From assembly GCA_932521025.1 (NCBI GenBank), contig OW051471.1, forward strand, positions 5,952,001 through 6,016,000: 64,000 bases of DNA, written 5' to 3'. The DNA comes from Oscheius onirici (taxonomy: Eukaryota > Nematoda > Chromadorea > Rhabditida > Rhabditidae). A model generated the notes under the pieces. That model did not search any database. It was not told the DNA's origin and saw only the letters and a program-made list of their open reading frames with translations. Made by a program: the position numbers and the translations under genes. Position 1 is the stretch's first letter; every line of letters starts with the position of its first letter. Positions 1-12,430 of the stretch are shown in pieces.

Positions 1-54
1 TCCACCAGCAACAACAACGGCCTCGGAGGTTTCTACAAAGGCAAGGGCAATTAA
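1..54 (+). CDS. Possible C-terminal end of a gene running in from the left
   Basis: The first frame is open from base 1 to a TAA at 52-54 and reads 17 residues rich in Asn and Gly, ending in Tyr-Lys-Gly-Lys-Gly-Asn. An ATTAAA-type poly(A) signal follows about 40 bp later. This fits the last codons of a protein whose body lies outside the window. So short a piece cannot be identified, and chance cannot be excluded. Confidence 0.35.
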   Translation, partial: STSNNNGLGGFYKGKGN

Positions 55-1460
55 TCTGTACAAATATCTTGTTGTATATTGTCGTTCATTAAATATTTTA
101 CCGAGTGAGCAAGTCAGAAGTTGTGTTCTGGTTCCGCTGCACAATTTACCGGAAGTTGAACGGGGAAATGGTCTATTCAGTAAACTCAACTGGAACTTTA
201 AAAGTCACACATGTGAGGGTATTTTCGGGGGCGGATATGCACTCGGAGATGATTGGACACTCGACGGTAAGAAAACAAGAAGCTCTTTTCTTGGTCATCT
301 ATTTTCATTGCGGAACCCATTGAACAGACCGAGCAGTCTCTTAGCCCGCCCCAAAAGACTCAGTCCAACAAACGACCCCTTCCGCCAGCCTTTATTGTCT
401 CTGTTTCAAGGTAACCAACCTCCATTTCTGGCTTCATAAGTCTTTTCCACCTGTTTCCACATCAGTGAATATATCCATCCACTTTTTCCATCTGCCCTTT
501 TTCAACTTTCAAAGAACACTCTTTTTGAACAGCTCTTACACCTTTTTCTTGACCTCCGAGCGACTGCTCTTTGCTCAACGCGACCGACGTTTATCGTCCG
601 TGTCCCATTTCCTCGATGAAATCTTGCAAAAAGACTGTTCCAGTTAGTAATTAGGTTAAAAAGCTCCAACTGACTAAACAGTCGGACCCAGAGAGACCTC
701 CACAATTCGTTTTGAATTGTCTATGATTTGTCCCTAATTCACTTGCAATCACAGAGAACAAACCAGAGTTCAACTTTTCAAGTTTAACGACGCGTAGCCA
801 TTGGATATTCATTTGAGATTTGGCACCTCCCCCGCCCATTTTGTTTTCATAAAGATGGCCTGCTCTAAACGTTCTCTTTCAGCTATCTGTTATTCATTAT
901 TGCTAGTTATTCGTTAAGACAAAAACTTCAAAAGCTTCTTGAGCTACTCTCAAATTCGTTAGAATGTCAAAAGGCGTGGCAAACAGACCCTGAGACCACG
1001 TTTGGAAAACAAGTTACAAACTTGACAAAAACCTAGGATAGAGACTAATTGATAGCTACAACTATTCTTGACAGAAAGAGTTTTCTTATGATGCCACTCA
1101 CATTTTCTTATGCAAATCGATCTTTGGTATTCCTAGTGACATCGTTCTTGGAAGTTGCGTGTGATGATTCTCGAATAGGTAAGATCAACCAACGTAACTT
1201 TTTTGCTCTCCGCAGTCTCTTCGTTTCCCAATGTTTATTGGATCTAAACATTAGTCGTTCCTGCTGCTCTTCCGCAGCTCTTTGTTTACCCAAGGATCTT
1301 TTCCACAAAATTTGCCTTTAGAAGGAAATTGGATCATCTTCTTCGAAAAACTTCGCTTGGTCCAACCAGGTTGCCTAATCCCCGCGAGTGTCATAATTTA
1401 GCCGCGGTGCTCTCTCTTCTCACTTTTTCCGACTCTTTCACGCTTTCCGTGTTCAGAGCT
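55..1460. other. Non-coding spacer upstream of the GPCR gene
   Basis: About 1.4 kb. Small open frames here have no splice context or recognisable domains. It probably contains the promoter and 5' UTR of the GPCR gene that starts at 1461. No repeat or RNA gene was recognised. Confidence 0.5.
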
Positions 1461-3073
1461 ATGGATTGTGAGGAATGGAGAAACATGCTGCCTCTTCGCT
1501 ATGTTCTTCTCGGAGTTTTGGGGACGAGCACGGCTTTGTTTGGTCTTCTTGCCAATGTCCTGCTGGCCGTCCTTTTTCTCACTCGGGCTCATTACAGGTG
1601 AGTCGAAGACTAGTGATTTGCCTGCTTATTAAACGCTTGGCTCCAAAATATTTGCCGGCTGGTCTAGAGAGCCAAAACAAGCTTCGGGAAGCATTGCGTG
1701 CTTGATTTATTTCCAGCTCTTATGGATTCTAACCTCGTTTCAGACATTCTCCGTTTTTCTTTCTCGGCTTTGTTGCCTTCTTCGACGTCCTCCTCGATTT
1801 TACATATATCGTTCTCTTGGTCTGTCTGAAATATTTTATAGGAATATCCAAATGTTTTAGTCAGTTCCTGTTAGTGCCGAATTCTATGAGAATGAACAAC
1901 TTTTCATCTTATGGCTACACACAATGTCTGCCGTTCATCTCCTTTGGAATATATTCAAACTGGCTTCGGTATTTTGTCTCATTATGGCCAGCATCGAAAG
2001 GTAAGATAGAAACTTTGTTAAACCGAGAGTTTCAGATATTTCATGACGAAGCATTGGACGTTCACAGGATTCTCTCGTCGAACTCGCTGGTTCGCTCTGA
2101 TGCTATTGGTTACAGCCGCTGTTCTCATCAAAAACGTCACTTTGGTGGGTAAACGTTCAGTCGTTTCCACAAAAATCTGTATAGGACGTATGGGTCGAAG
2201 AACGACCTGAATGCGCCGGCTTTGGTAGATTCCGTATTGGAACTCTGGGTCAATACAACTTGGGACTCGTAAATACTGTGGCAATCGCAGTGCCTTTTGC
2301 CACATTGATCTTTTTGAATGGCGGAATCGTTCTGATGTTGCGGCGACAGAATGTTCAGGTAATTTTTGTTTTCAAAGGGACGCCCGTGGGTGGGCGATAA
2401 GCTGCTGAATTAGTTAGCAGGTACGAGTCAGCGCATTCTTTTACAGCAATTACGGTCACTCATCACCGAACTTACAATGGGACCAGATGTCATGCGAATA
2501 CGTAAACGAAATTTACGAGCAGCCACGAGATCACTTCTGATAATTATTTCTGCCTATCTGATAAGCAACTCTTTAAACCTTGTCTTGGCCTTAGCAGAGT
2601 TCTTCCACGCCGGTATGTAATCCTCTGTTTTTATAAGTACACAATTAATCAGACTACCTTCGTCGGGAGTATCCAGAAGTGCATCGACTAGCAACCGATT
2701 TGGCCTGTGTTCTCACAGTGATAGGCAATGCAATTCGATGTCCCGGTAACTTTTGTCAGCACTTTCTCAGCAATTCCTTTCTTTCCAGCTCACTTTCTGA
2801 GTAATTCGGAAATTCGACAACAGTTTTGGTTTTTGTTCTTTGGGCAGGCTCCAACAAAAGTGGCCCTAACGAAAACAAATCTGGTAACTATTACAACTTG
2901 ACCAGTAACTCAAACTGATTCAGACATCAAGCCATTCTGAACGACGATGTAGCGAGCGATTGGAAAATCCGTGGATTTCTTTGTTACTTTCTGTGCATGA
3001 AAAGGACCAGCCCGAATCTCTTCTTCTTCAGAAGAACTATATAAAACGACATTCAGTCATAGCCATTTGTTAG
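1461..3073 (+). CDS. Rhodopsin-like GPCR, nematode neuropeptide (FMRFamide-receptor-like) type
   Basis: Nine exons (1461-1597, 1744-1819, 1861-2000, 2036-2144, 2185-2358, 2447-2612, 2653-2745, 2789-2883, 2924-3073) join in phase to 1,140 nt, giving 379 residues. Seven hydrophobic segments are visible. TM1 is LLGVLGTSTALFGLLANVLL. TM3 ends in SIERY, a variant of the DRY motif that couples class A receptors to G proteins. TM5 is NTVAIAVPFATLIFLNGGIV. TM7 carries GNAIRCPAHFL in place of the usual NPxxY. The pattern resembles the FMRFamide-receptor branch expanded in nematodes; the ligand cannot be inferred. The donor at 1820 (gtctgt) is weak but is required by frame. The 3' end lies 23 bp from the convergent gene ending at 3097. 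Confidence 0.82.
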
Positions 3074-3096
3074 ACGGGTCGAGAACAAGTTAAGTT

Positions 3097-4098
3097 TTAA
3101 TCGAATGTGTACATTCGGAAATACCGACTCCGACAGAAATCATCACTGAAGTTCACAATAAAAATATTGACAGAAGTACTTGAAAAGTCCTTTTCGGCCT
3201 TCAGCAGAAGATATTTTCCTTCCGTCAAAAGCTTGTTAAAATCATTGACAAACTGCCATTGATTTCTTTCCGATGGCTCCGGGTAGAGCAAGTTGATCTG
3301 GAGTTTTGATCATGAAGGAGAAACCCAAAGAAAAACCTGGCAGATTGTAGACTCTGAATGAAGAACATCAATGAGACGGTGAACATCAGATACGGCGTCG
3401 AACTGTACATAGAGTGCATTTAAACGACTGCCTCTTTTGACTTCTTCGATTAGTTCTAAATACCGAATACAACCAGATAGACTCTTTTTACCTTTTTGTG
3501 TTCTATTGTAATTCACAAAATTACAACTGGGATTCTCTCGCTAAAGTAAATATTTCTAGATATCTACACGCGACCTACTTTGAACTTTCCTTCAAAATCG
3601 GGATAGCTGTTCGTTACTTGACTCAGCACAGTACATTTTTCGCTAACGACAGTCTGAATAACTGATTGTGAAGATAATTTAGTTTTCTGCGATACCTTGT
3701 TCATGTTTTGTACATAGTAAAAATTAAACTGTTTGTCCGTAGGATAAGATCGAACACTCATTTGAGGATTGACTCCACAGGAATCTGAGATGGCGGGAAG
3801 ACGTCTCCAGTACTAAAAGCTTTTTGCTCAAATTCTCGTTGGTATTTACCTCTTGAAAAGGGTTACTCCTGAGTTCAATGGGGTCTGTTTCCATTCTCAA
3901 ACAATTTCGAACTCCGTATATAAACCTCCAAACGAGGTCATCCAACGGGGTGTTTTTCTGAATCTACTTATTTTTTTCAAATGAATTTCTTACAAATTCC
4001 CTAATGGAAACAGCTGTTGAAGTTGTTGATGAGAATAATAGGACGTATAGAAGGAAAATGCCGAGTAGCGACAGAAGAAGCCTTTTCGGTAGGTCCAT
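3097..4098 (-). CDS. Type II membrane protein, probable FkbM-methyltransferase-like domain
   Basis: Five exons on the minus strand (4098-3994, 3957-3850, 3812-3579, 3540-3337, 3297-3097) join in phase to 852 nt, giving 283 residues. The ATG at 4098 was chosen because it leaves a six-residue basic tail before one hydrophobic helix (LLLSLLGIFLLYVLLF), the usual type II Golgi/ER topology. The lumenal part has an ordered series of features (CGVNP, then LNALYVQFDAVSDVHRLIDV, then STICQINLLYP, then a C-terminal FIVNFSDDFCRSRYF). This resembles the nematode-expanded Methyltransf_21 (FkbM) family, in which an acidic loop follows a hydrophobic strand and a Cys-Gln strand follows later. I did not see a convincing SAM-binding glycine loop, so an inactive member or another lumenal family is possible. 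The gene structure is secure; the family call is moderate. Confidence 0.65.
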
Positions 4099-4505
4099 TC
4101 GGACACACAATGTACAGATAGGATCGCCGCAAACGGAACATCTTGTTGGCTGACAGGATAGATACAAAGTATGTAGTTTTTTTTTGTGAAAGTTGTGTTA
4201 ATCGTCGCTAGTTTGCTAGTGATGTCTGTTACACACGTCAAACATAACCTTTTGAAAATATGTGGACTTATATCTTAGAAAGATGAACTCTTAACAAGTC
4301 TAAGAGAAATTGGAAGAATAGATATGACAAGTGAAGGGATAGCTCCCAAAACAGTTCAAGCTCAAGAACAGTTCAGTTCGTTCCGGAGGAGAGTTAGCGA
4401 CTGGTTCTGACAAGAGATGCAAGTAGTTTCTATTTTTTGTTGTTCGAAAATTTGCACAACATAAAAACAAATCAGACAAATAGAGATTCAAAAAGTTTCT
4501 TTAAA

Positions 4506-4703
4506 ATGAACTTCTTCTATCTTGCCCTTTGTTGGTATGTTTGGCGCTGGTTCGAACTAGCCATCTGGCTCCATCTATCATTTTGCGCCGAAAAGGATTA
4601 CTTTCAGACAACTGGTGACAGTCGAAGGGCTCTTGACTCCTTTCGAGCGTGTCTCCTTTGTCTGTTCGTTCTTGTCACCTACTACAAGACCCTAATTATA
4701 TAG
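4506..4703 (+). CDS. Small Trp-rich two-helix membrane ORF, unproven
   Basis: An ATG-started frame of 65 residues with two hydrophobic stretches (FFYLALCWYVWRWFELAIWL and ACLLCLFVLVTYY) separated by a charged loop. No splice sites or homologues are evident. It lies head to head with the minus-strand gene starting at 4098 and upstream of the FERM gene. It could be a genuine small membrane protein or a chance frame; I lean towards chance. Confidence 0.2.
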   Translation: MNFFYLALCWYVWRWFELAIWLHLSFCAEKDYFQTTGDSRRALDSFRACLLCLFVLVTYYKTLII

Positions 4704-5452
4704 GCGTCATGCTTGAGAATGTGTTGACCTTGTCCATAACTCAATAGCAAATTGTTTTTGCTTGAACTAAAAGCAGTGGTCTCCATAAACATGAGTCGAT
4801 TGAACTGAGGATCTTTTCATACAACATTCAGTCAGTCGGAGGGGGGACGGAATAACTCTGTGACCTCAAAATGTTGTGCCTCCCGGGACGATCCGGCGCT
4901 AGCCGCTGACCTCCACGACCATGGCCAATTTATTGATTTTCCTCGTCCTTCACCAGGTATGGCAGTCTACTGAAATCCATTTGTCCCTCTAGCGTGTGAC
5001 TCAGTCTGTTGTCCCTCGCTCTTATCACCTCTATTTGTCCCTCGCTCTTATCACTTACCTCCCTCTTCCTTCCTTGTGGCAACTAAATCTACCGTCAGCC
5101 GGCTGACCCATCCGCCCTTGGTCAGTCAAACCGCCAGCTGTCTCTTATCTTAGCATCCACATTTCGTCGCACGTGTGTCATTTCCGAGCTGTTTCCGACT
5201 ATAGTTTTGTGTTTGCCATAGTATTTTCATTTTCAGTGTTCTACGCCTTTTACTTGAACAGAACATCTGACACTTACAATAGGATCACTACCGTTTCCCA
5301 TTCCATAGCTAGCAGGTCTGAGTGATCAGCCTCCGGCCGTCTTTCCCACAGACAAACTTTACGACCAGCAGTTTCCCGCCCGTTCTTTTCATTCGTTGTG
5401 GTCGCGAGGGAGAGCTCCTTACTTTCTTTCAGAGAGTCTTCTTTCTCATTTC
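4704..5452. promoter_or_regulatory. Upstream region of the FRMD4-like gene
   Basis: Spacer of about 750 bp before the start codon at 5453. It is pyrimidine-rich and contains a short direct duplication (ttgtccctcgctcttatcac at about 5011 and 5036). No gene was seen. It is presumed to hold the promoter and 5' UTR. Confidence 0.4.
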
Positions 5453-8400
5453 ATGTCGCGGCGCCTGTCGGTTCTGCTACCGAACGGCCGCCATTTCCAA
5501 CCCCTTGCTTCCGAAGATCTGACAGTATCAGTGGTGAAAAAGAGTGCAGCGGAGTTGTTGCTTCTTTCGGTGGAGGATTCACGACTTTTCGGATTGGCAG
5601 AAGTCGATGCTTTTGGACAAACGAATTGGCTGAAAGAGGAGCAGAGTCTGGCAGACAGCAGCATCCTTTACTACAAAATTAGGTACGTAAAGATGTTGAA
5701 AATGATGACAGACTACTTCAGATTTTATGTAGATTCTGTGCTTTCTTTGACATCACCGGCGGCTTTTGAGGCCTACTTCCTTTCTGCGTATGACAGTTTC
5801 CTCAAGGTATCAGTGAAATTTTTATTGACCATTATGAATGTTTTCAGGAAGAACTCGAACTTTTTTCCTATGTTTGGAAGCAAATACTGGCCTATCTTCT
5901 GCAGATTTTCGGAGAAGATGTTGAACGAGACGAGGCCGAGACGATACTCCGTTCCACTATTCCAGAACCTCTCCGTCTAACCGACGAGACTACTATCAAG
6001 GAAGTTCTAGACTTGCATTCTGGAATGAAAGGTCTATCTAGAGGAATGGCCATGATCCGGTATTTCACTTTTGCGAACAAAATTCTTTAGATTTCTTCAA
6101 TTGGCGGAGAGAAGTCTCTACTATGGCTGTCATTCTTATAATGTCTCTCGTTTGGACGGACAGAAATGTCTCCTTGGGGTCTGCTCAACTGGAATTATTG
6201 TCTCTCCTAAGAGTAGAGAACACAAAATGTTCTATTGGAAACAGCTTGACAATCTGTACTACAAAGAAGACAAGTTCATCATCGAAGTCCATGGAAACAG
6301 GTATTTCGGCAACCATATGATATAATTGCCTTTTCAGATCAACCGTTCGAGAAAGTTTAGAAGAGGTCAAAGATCCAGAACTGTTAAAGGCCGTTTCCGA
6401 CCCAACAACTCAGTCAGTTATTTTTTTTTCAACGGGGACATTCGTGTCCCAGTATATAGTTAATTGCGACAAACTTGCGTAAGACTCTTCAATTAGCATC
6501 ACTTAACGATCGCCCGACCGTCTCCTCCGCTTACGCACCTCCATTCATTGTTTGATTGGACACACAAAATGAAACCGGAGAAAGATCCGGAGCCATTTGT
6601 CGCGCCACAAAGGGCCGCCTAGTGATTTAGTTATGTCTTCAACGGTATCGGGCTAATTGAGCCGGTCCCCGCAGAATCACTTAGTTTCAAGTTCAAAATT
6701 ATAGAGTGTCGTCTGTGCAGCGAAGACAAATTCGTCTTCATACGTTTGTCTGCAAAGAGGCTGCACTTTCGAAGACAATTTGGCAAGCGGCCATCACACA
6801 ACATCAGTTTTTCCTGGATCAGAAACACAGAGTGAGTTTGTTTTCCTTCTTCTCTCTGATGCCGCCTTAGGACAAACATTTGACACAATGGGATATCGTA
6901 TGACTCCGTTCGAGAAGAACTCTCAGTAGTCGGTAGGAACCGGGTGGAAGGTTTGGAATAATCGCAGATTATGACCTCAGTCGGATGGTAGTCGATGAAG
7001 AAAAAGTAGACGGAGCGGGGAACGAACCGGACACCATTGAGTGCTGTTACCCAAAGGTCTCAGGGGATCACTACTCACTAGTCTTTCTTCGCGACGACTG
7101 TTCCCATCGCATCTTCAAAGCGTCGAGTGGATTAAGGCGTCGCGCAACGTGTTGCGTATTGTCACAGTAGCCTCTCGATTATCTTTATTACCGTGAACAC
7201 ACGACCTCGCGAAAAATGGCCGGGTATGAGATCCTTTTGTTCTCACAGCCGGCTGCCATGGAAACCTTGCTCTAAAGCAAAATCCTGCCGTCGCACTTTC
7301 CCTCATTGACCTTTTCATCCTTGTCAATCCAAATCGGTTTCCTTTTCCGGCGAGACACGTATTAGTTGGTCCGTCGTGTTTGTCTTGCTCCGTCGAGTGG
7401 ATTAGAGTTGGTCGCAGCCGACTGTCGTCAGCCACATCGATCCTATTCCCTTCAATGTCAGCCTACCAACATCGTTTTATTAAGGTTTCAAATGCCTCCA
7501 AACTCCAGCTAACCTGCCGACTCTCCTCATTAGCATATCTCCACATTTAGACAGCTGTGTTTATGCGATGACCACGCCCAGACTGCACCCATTGTCTTCT
7601 TTTTTGGTCACTGTTTGCTGTCTATTGATAAAAACCAGCAGCACTCTTATCCGATCAATGCGCTAGTGCCACCCGCCTAGTTCCCGGAAACCCTGATTAT
7701 CATCAAACTCTTATCATGTCATTTCCTTAGTTTTAACACACACACATAAAATTAATCGACAGGCGAGAAATGTGGTGTTGCGGCGCATCTTCCCGTGCCC
7801 TTTCCTAGGTTCCTATTGATGGTCAGTGTGACTCAGACGCCCCGTTTCGTCCCTTTCCTTCTCGGCTCACAGCAAGACCTTTTTTGATTTTTTTTCTAGA
7901 ACGTTTAGAAATGGCGAAAACCATGAATCATACCTCAATGATGGACCCGCTTTCAATGACGTCAATTGTTTGTATTACGAGGCATTGCCCGTTGGACCGG
8001 CAGGCGCATTTTACAGTTTCTTCATTTCACTTTTAATTTCACGATCAATTTTCCAAGAAATACCAGATGAAATAATGATTCCAACCTTTTTGTACCCCCA
8101 AGAGAAATCTTTCAAAGTTTGTCGGCCTGATTTCTATGGCCTTGGGATTGCGGTCGCGCTCTGAACAGATTTACAGTTGCCTCCCTCTGTACACTCCAAC
8201 GTAACGCCTAAATGTTGTCTTGGCAAAACAGATTAGAAAGGTTGATTAGGTGACACCTGTCGTGACCTCTTGAAGCCCGCTAATCTCCCTTGGGAGGTGC
8301 TGCTCAAAGAATAGTGAAACCCGAGCTGATCCATGTGCCTACCCTAATCCAACCACAATCAAGCCCACCTTTTCACAACTGACACCCATTTCCCTTAGTC

Positions 8401-10729
8401 ATTTTTACTATTGAACATTTCAGAGACCACGAAACAACGTCGATCATACGGAAAAGATCGGACGATTGATTAGCAGCTCTTCTCTCTATTCGAGTCTTCC
8501 GTCATTGAGGTAAAAATTGTCTATCATTCAGTATATTTTGCAATAGTCCAGATAACAAGACGTTCCAGCTTTCATACAAATAGTGACACATCTAGAAATC
8601 TTTCTTTACTAAAGTGCAATGGTGTCCGTCCGTCCGTAGTGGTGTCCACAGTTGTCGAGACTAGCGTAACATGTCATGTTTTGTCATGTTAATCTTTTAT
8701 CGAACGAGATAGTTTTTTTTAGGGGAACGCGTCTGGGGGAATCTAACTTATCTGAATGGTGTTTGGTAATCAAAACTTGGACAGCCGTTGTTACGTACGT
8801 GAGCGCCACAAGCGCAAGTGCGGCGAAAGCCGTCGTAGACGGCTGGTATCATGAATATTCTCTGAAAATGTTATCATACTATTGTTTCCCTGAACTGGTG
8901 ACACGGTTCTCAACAGATTAAGTCAGTCATGACCTAAACGGAATGTCCAACGACTACAACTTAGGTATCGGATCTAGGTTCAATTGGACATTAGTAGAAG
9001 AAAGATAGTTTGCGAAATATAAGATGTTTGCCCTAGTCATAAATTTTTGACTGTCGTTAAAGGCTTATCATATACGCCTTTCCGTCGTTCTCTGCCGCCT
9101 TCTAAATGCTTACTTACAGTTCTCTACACGTCGTCTCATCTACTGCATCGATGCCCGCGGCAAAAGTCGGCGATGGCTCGTCAACAGCCAGTCTTCCCAC
9201 TGTAAAAGGACGCTCGGAAGAGGAGAAATCAGTCGCTCGAGAGCGATACGCCAAATTAAAAAGTAAACGTTTCAACTTGGAGAATGACCTACGGGAAAAA
9301 ATGAAAGAGTTGTTCGTCGTTTGTCTGAAAGAAGCGGAAACGACTGGCGAAATGCCCAAGGAGGTCAAGAAGGCTCTTTTTCCCGGTCAGGATATACCAA
9401 AACCTCAAAAAAAGATTGGAACATCGTTTAGTATACCAGAAGAACTGATCAAAGGAGACAGAGTAAGTTGTATCATCTTGCATTGAACTAAGATTCAAAA
9501 TTTAAGGCAAATCGGTTGAACCAACTGGAAACGGATGTGGAACTTCACAAGAAAATAGTGGCAGCAGCTGAGAGACTGGCGAAAGATAAGAGTATGAATA
9601 AGAGTGTCAGAAAGAAGCGGCAGAAGGATCTCCAGGCAGCTACTCTGAAGTTGAAAGGCTTGGAAGTGGGATTATCTCAGCTACGACTGTCAGCAAGTAA
9701 ACCGGATGTTTCTTCAATAGGAACCAATCGAAGTGAAGGTAGACTTTTGATTCTTTTCAGTTTCGACTTTCATTGTTTGCTTCCTCTATGGGATTGTTTC
9801 AGCTTCTTGGTCTGGTATTGCAATAGCCAAGTCATGTCCAACGACTCCCCATGGATCGATTCCTGATTTGCTCCAACAATCGGGAGACGACGGAATAGAC
9901 GGATTCGTTCCTAAAAGAGCTCCAAGTGAAAACTCCAGACGATCACTGGTTCAGCGCTTCTCGGAAGCCTCGTCTTCCTCCTCGTCTCTTGGCTTGCCTC
10001 CAACTGGACAAAGAAGAAGTTTTACACAACGCTCCACAACGAGCGATGAACTGGACAATCCTCTGGCGTCTCCAATGTAAGTGTTTTTTTTTAAATCTCT
10101 TAACTTTTTGTTCAGTTACGAAAATGTTGGATACAGGTCGACATGCTATCGGAGTAGCTACCGACAGGCACATTATCCCACCATTCAAGATGAACAGAGA
10201 CGAAGAAGCGCTTCTGCTCATTCGATTGCAAGAGAAATCGTACCGCAACCAGTTCGTGAAGTAGCTGTAGTGGCAACAAAACGCATTCCCACTAGTGTCA
10301 GCTGCAGCGCCGGATTTGTAACAGCAAGTTTGGATCGACGCGAAACACGGTAAACATAGTAATTTTCGATCTAACATCAAATATGCAGAACTCAACATGC
10401 TCACAAATCGAACATGAGTCAATCTGGGTCGTCTCCTTCAACCAACAGAATCACTACTTTTCCTGTTTCTCAATCTAATGCTCATTATGAGTATGATACT
10501 AAATTGAAAACAAAACAAAATAGTATTTTCTAGAAATCCTCTTCCACTATTCCAACGACCTCCTTTGACCCATTTTCCACATCGAGGAGCGCTTCCACCC
10601 TATACACTGAGTCAATCTGCATCTTCTGGTCGTCTTCAAACAGGAACTGATCCTCATATGGAAGCCTTACTTCAGTACTATAAAACAGAGGCTCGAAAAG
10701 TTTCTCAGAAAACGGCAACAATAGTTTGA
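5453..10729 (+). CDS. FRMD4-like protein: FERM domain plus cytohesin-binding (CUPID/DUF3338) region
   Basis: Thirteen exons (5453-5682, 5722-5806, 5848-6059, 6091-6300, 6338-6412, 6705-6831, 8424-8509, 9120-9462, 9507-9738, 9803-10076, 10116-10349, 10389-10490, 10534-10729) join in phase to 2,406 nt, giving 801 residues. Residues 1-310 are a FERM domain: the ubiquitin-like lobe, the ILYYKIRFYVDSV junction, the middle lobe, and a PH-like lobe with LLGVCSTGIIV and IWQAAITQHQFFLDQKHR, which is very close to FRMD4A/B. Exons 8-9 encode a helical pair (CLKEAETTGEMPKE, KKIGTSFSIPEE, IVAAAERLAKDK) that matches the FRMD4 region binding cytohesin and Par3. The tail is Ser/Gln-rich and disordered. In animals FRMD4 links cell-polarity proteins to Arf6 activation at the membrane. 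Introns of 1.6 and 0.6 kb split the gene between the two domains. Confidence 0.9.
6832..8423 (+). other. Large intron of the FRMD4-like gene
   Basis: A 1.6-kb intron between the end of the FERM domain (Gln-Lys-His-Arg) and the next coding exon. Scattered small frames lack splice context. No repeat family was recognised. Its size compared with the usual 40-nt introns leaves room for an internal promoter, but I see no direct sign of one. Confidence 0.6.
8603..8846 (+). mobile_element. Helitron-like non-autonomous copy in an FRMD4-like gene intron
   Basis: It begins TCTTTACTAAAGTGCAATGG, a variant of the TCTCTACTA-type Helitron 5' end. It ends with a perfect 7-bp hairpin (agccgtc-gta-gacggct) followed by CTGG|T, the CTRR|T end of Helitrons. 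It is about 244 bp long with no coding capacity. Related copies are at 11005, 12431, 52189 and 60378. It lies inside the intron 8510-9119. Confidence 0.6.
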
Positions 10730-10764
10730 CGGGTATACCGGTGATACTTTGCGTTTCTTTGGAG

Positions 10765-10770
10765 AATAAA
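10765..10770 (+). terminator. AATAAA poly(A) signal of the FRMD4-like gene
   Basis: A canonical hexamer 36 bp after the TGA at 10727-10729. Confidence 0.65.
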
Positions 10771-11004
10771 TCTTGTCATATTGTTAGACATTCAAACAGA
10801 GAAGACCTTTTGGCGATTAAGAGATTGGCGACAGGTGTGACATCAGCTGGTACTGCTGGATGACCTCATAACGAGCAATTGCGCAAAATAACTGCCTCCA
10901 CATGCGAGAGTACAGGAGCGTCTTTTTGAAGGCAAGGTACTATACTAACAATATTAATAAGAATACAAGTTATCGATACATTGCTGTTAAGAACTTTTGT
11001 AATC

Positions 11005-11229
11005 TCTCTACTACTAAAATGCAATGGTGTCCGTCTGTCGTGGTGTCCGCACAGTTGTCAACAGTAAGATAACGTGTTGTTTTGTCATTTTTTATCGAGC
11101 GAGGTAGATTTTTGACAGGATCGCGTCTGTGGGGATTCGGTTAGAACGTAGAACAACCAAGGTAGGATCACAGTCTGGTCAGTCTGCCACCAAAATACGG
11201 AAGCTGCGTAAACTACCGTAGGCTGCTGG
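11005..11229 (+). mobile_element. Helitron-like non-autonomous copy
   Basis: The 5' end is TCTCTACTACTAAAATGC and the 3' end is a degraded hairpin followed by CTGG|T. Internal motifs (caatggtgtccgtc, ttttgtcat, gatcgcgtctg) match the copy at 8603-8846. Non-coding. Confidence 0.6.
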
Positions 11230-11916
11230 TGATAAAAAGCATTATCCGGTTCTAAGGAGACCTTCACACAAGACTGGAAGATACATTATAGTGGAGGAGG
11301 CTGAATTTAGCCTGAACATTCGTTTAATCACCAGTTTTACGAAGATTCTTTTTACCTTTGCCCAACTATTGAAAAATGAACTTTGATGACTATTGTTATG
11401 AGGGAAAAATGAACAAGAGCTATGCTTAAGAGTGAGTAAGCTATTTGTTAACGAGATTCCAGGCTGTGCCGTGGCGTGGCATCGATCTGCCTGAAGGCCA
11501 GCTGGGCGCACTCAGAATACCACGGGCAGTGTTCTTTCGTTAGCTACTTTCGAAAATCTTTTGTTTTCGCCCGTTATTTTTCTTTTTATCTCTTTAAAAG
11601 GCTTTTTCCCCCATGAGAATCGCTAGTAATGATTCGTCTCTAGCTGGTCCGAGTTCTATAGGGCATGGTTTTTAAATTCTCGTTACTTACTGCTAGCTCT
11701 GCCTCCCCTGTCTTTTAAATTCTCTTTTTAAAATTTCAAACTCTTCAGTTTAAATCTTTTAATACTTTTGAAAAGAATGACAAACTAAGTTTATTATTTT
11801 CCTGTCACTATTCCGTTGTAAACTGCAAATTCATTTTGGAAGAGTTTGCGCGGAATTTATTCATACTAATTTATTCATACTCTGAGCAACTCTGTTCTTC
11901 CTGCTGAATAAGTCGC

Positions 11917-12074
11917 TATAGTCTGTAAAGTAGCTACTGAGAATAATTAGCCCTTTAAATTTAGAACAAAAAGTTGGGTCCCGAGACGATTTAGTTCTAT
12001 TCGTGTCGGCATCCAACTTTTTTGTTCTAAATTTAAGGGACTAATTATTCTCAATAGCTGCTTTACAGACTATA
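11917..12074. mobile_element. Foldback (MITE-like) inverted repeat
   Basis: Two arms of about 60 bp (11917-11976 and 12013-12074) are near-perfect reverse complements. They share tatagtctgtaaag at the ends, then gaataattag and a run through tttagaacaaaaagttgg. The loop is about 36 bp. This is the structure of a miniature inverted-repeat transposon or of a local palindromic duplication. No target-site duplication is obvious. Confidence 0.7.
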
Positions 12075-12084
12075 ATTAACGTTT

Positions 12085-12410
12085 GTAACGACTTGAACTG
12101 CGCCCCCCCTAGTTTTGAATGTTAATTTACTTGTCGTATCTAGTCTAACTCTAACTTCTGGATAAACTACCGTTTGGACTTTTCGTAACCTGCTTTTTTA
12201 AAGGCCGCAAACATTTTCAACAGTTCATTTGCGGAAATTTTTGGCATTTTTGACACACGCCTCCAGCAAATTGTATAGCTAGGATTTTTTTCTTGTAAAA
12301 TATCAGTCACTAGTGCTCATTCGGAACGACTTGAACTGTTTTTTTTCAACTTGTAATGTTTTTGGCAGATATCCTTTTACTTTTCGTAACTAGTCTAACT
12401 CCAATTTCTG
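12085..12410 (+). repeat. Pair of diverged direct repeats
   Basis: A block at about 12085-12165 (aacgacttgaactg ... tctagtctaactctaacttctg) recurs at about 12324-12410 (aacgacttgaactg ... aactagtctaactccaatttctg). The spacing is about 240 bp, consistent with an old local duplication or two copies of one element. Confidence 0.5.
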
Positions 12411-12430
12411 CTACTCTCACAAAGGGTCCA

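Noticed and set aside
7115-7435. Minus-strand frame of 106 residues in the FRMD4-like intron
   Set aside because: No domain, no splice partners, and low-complexity composition.
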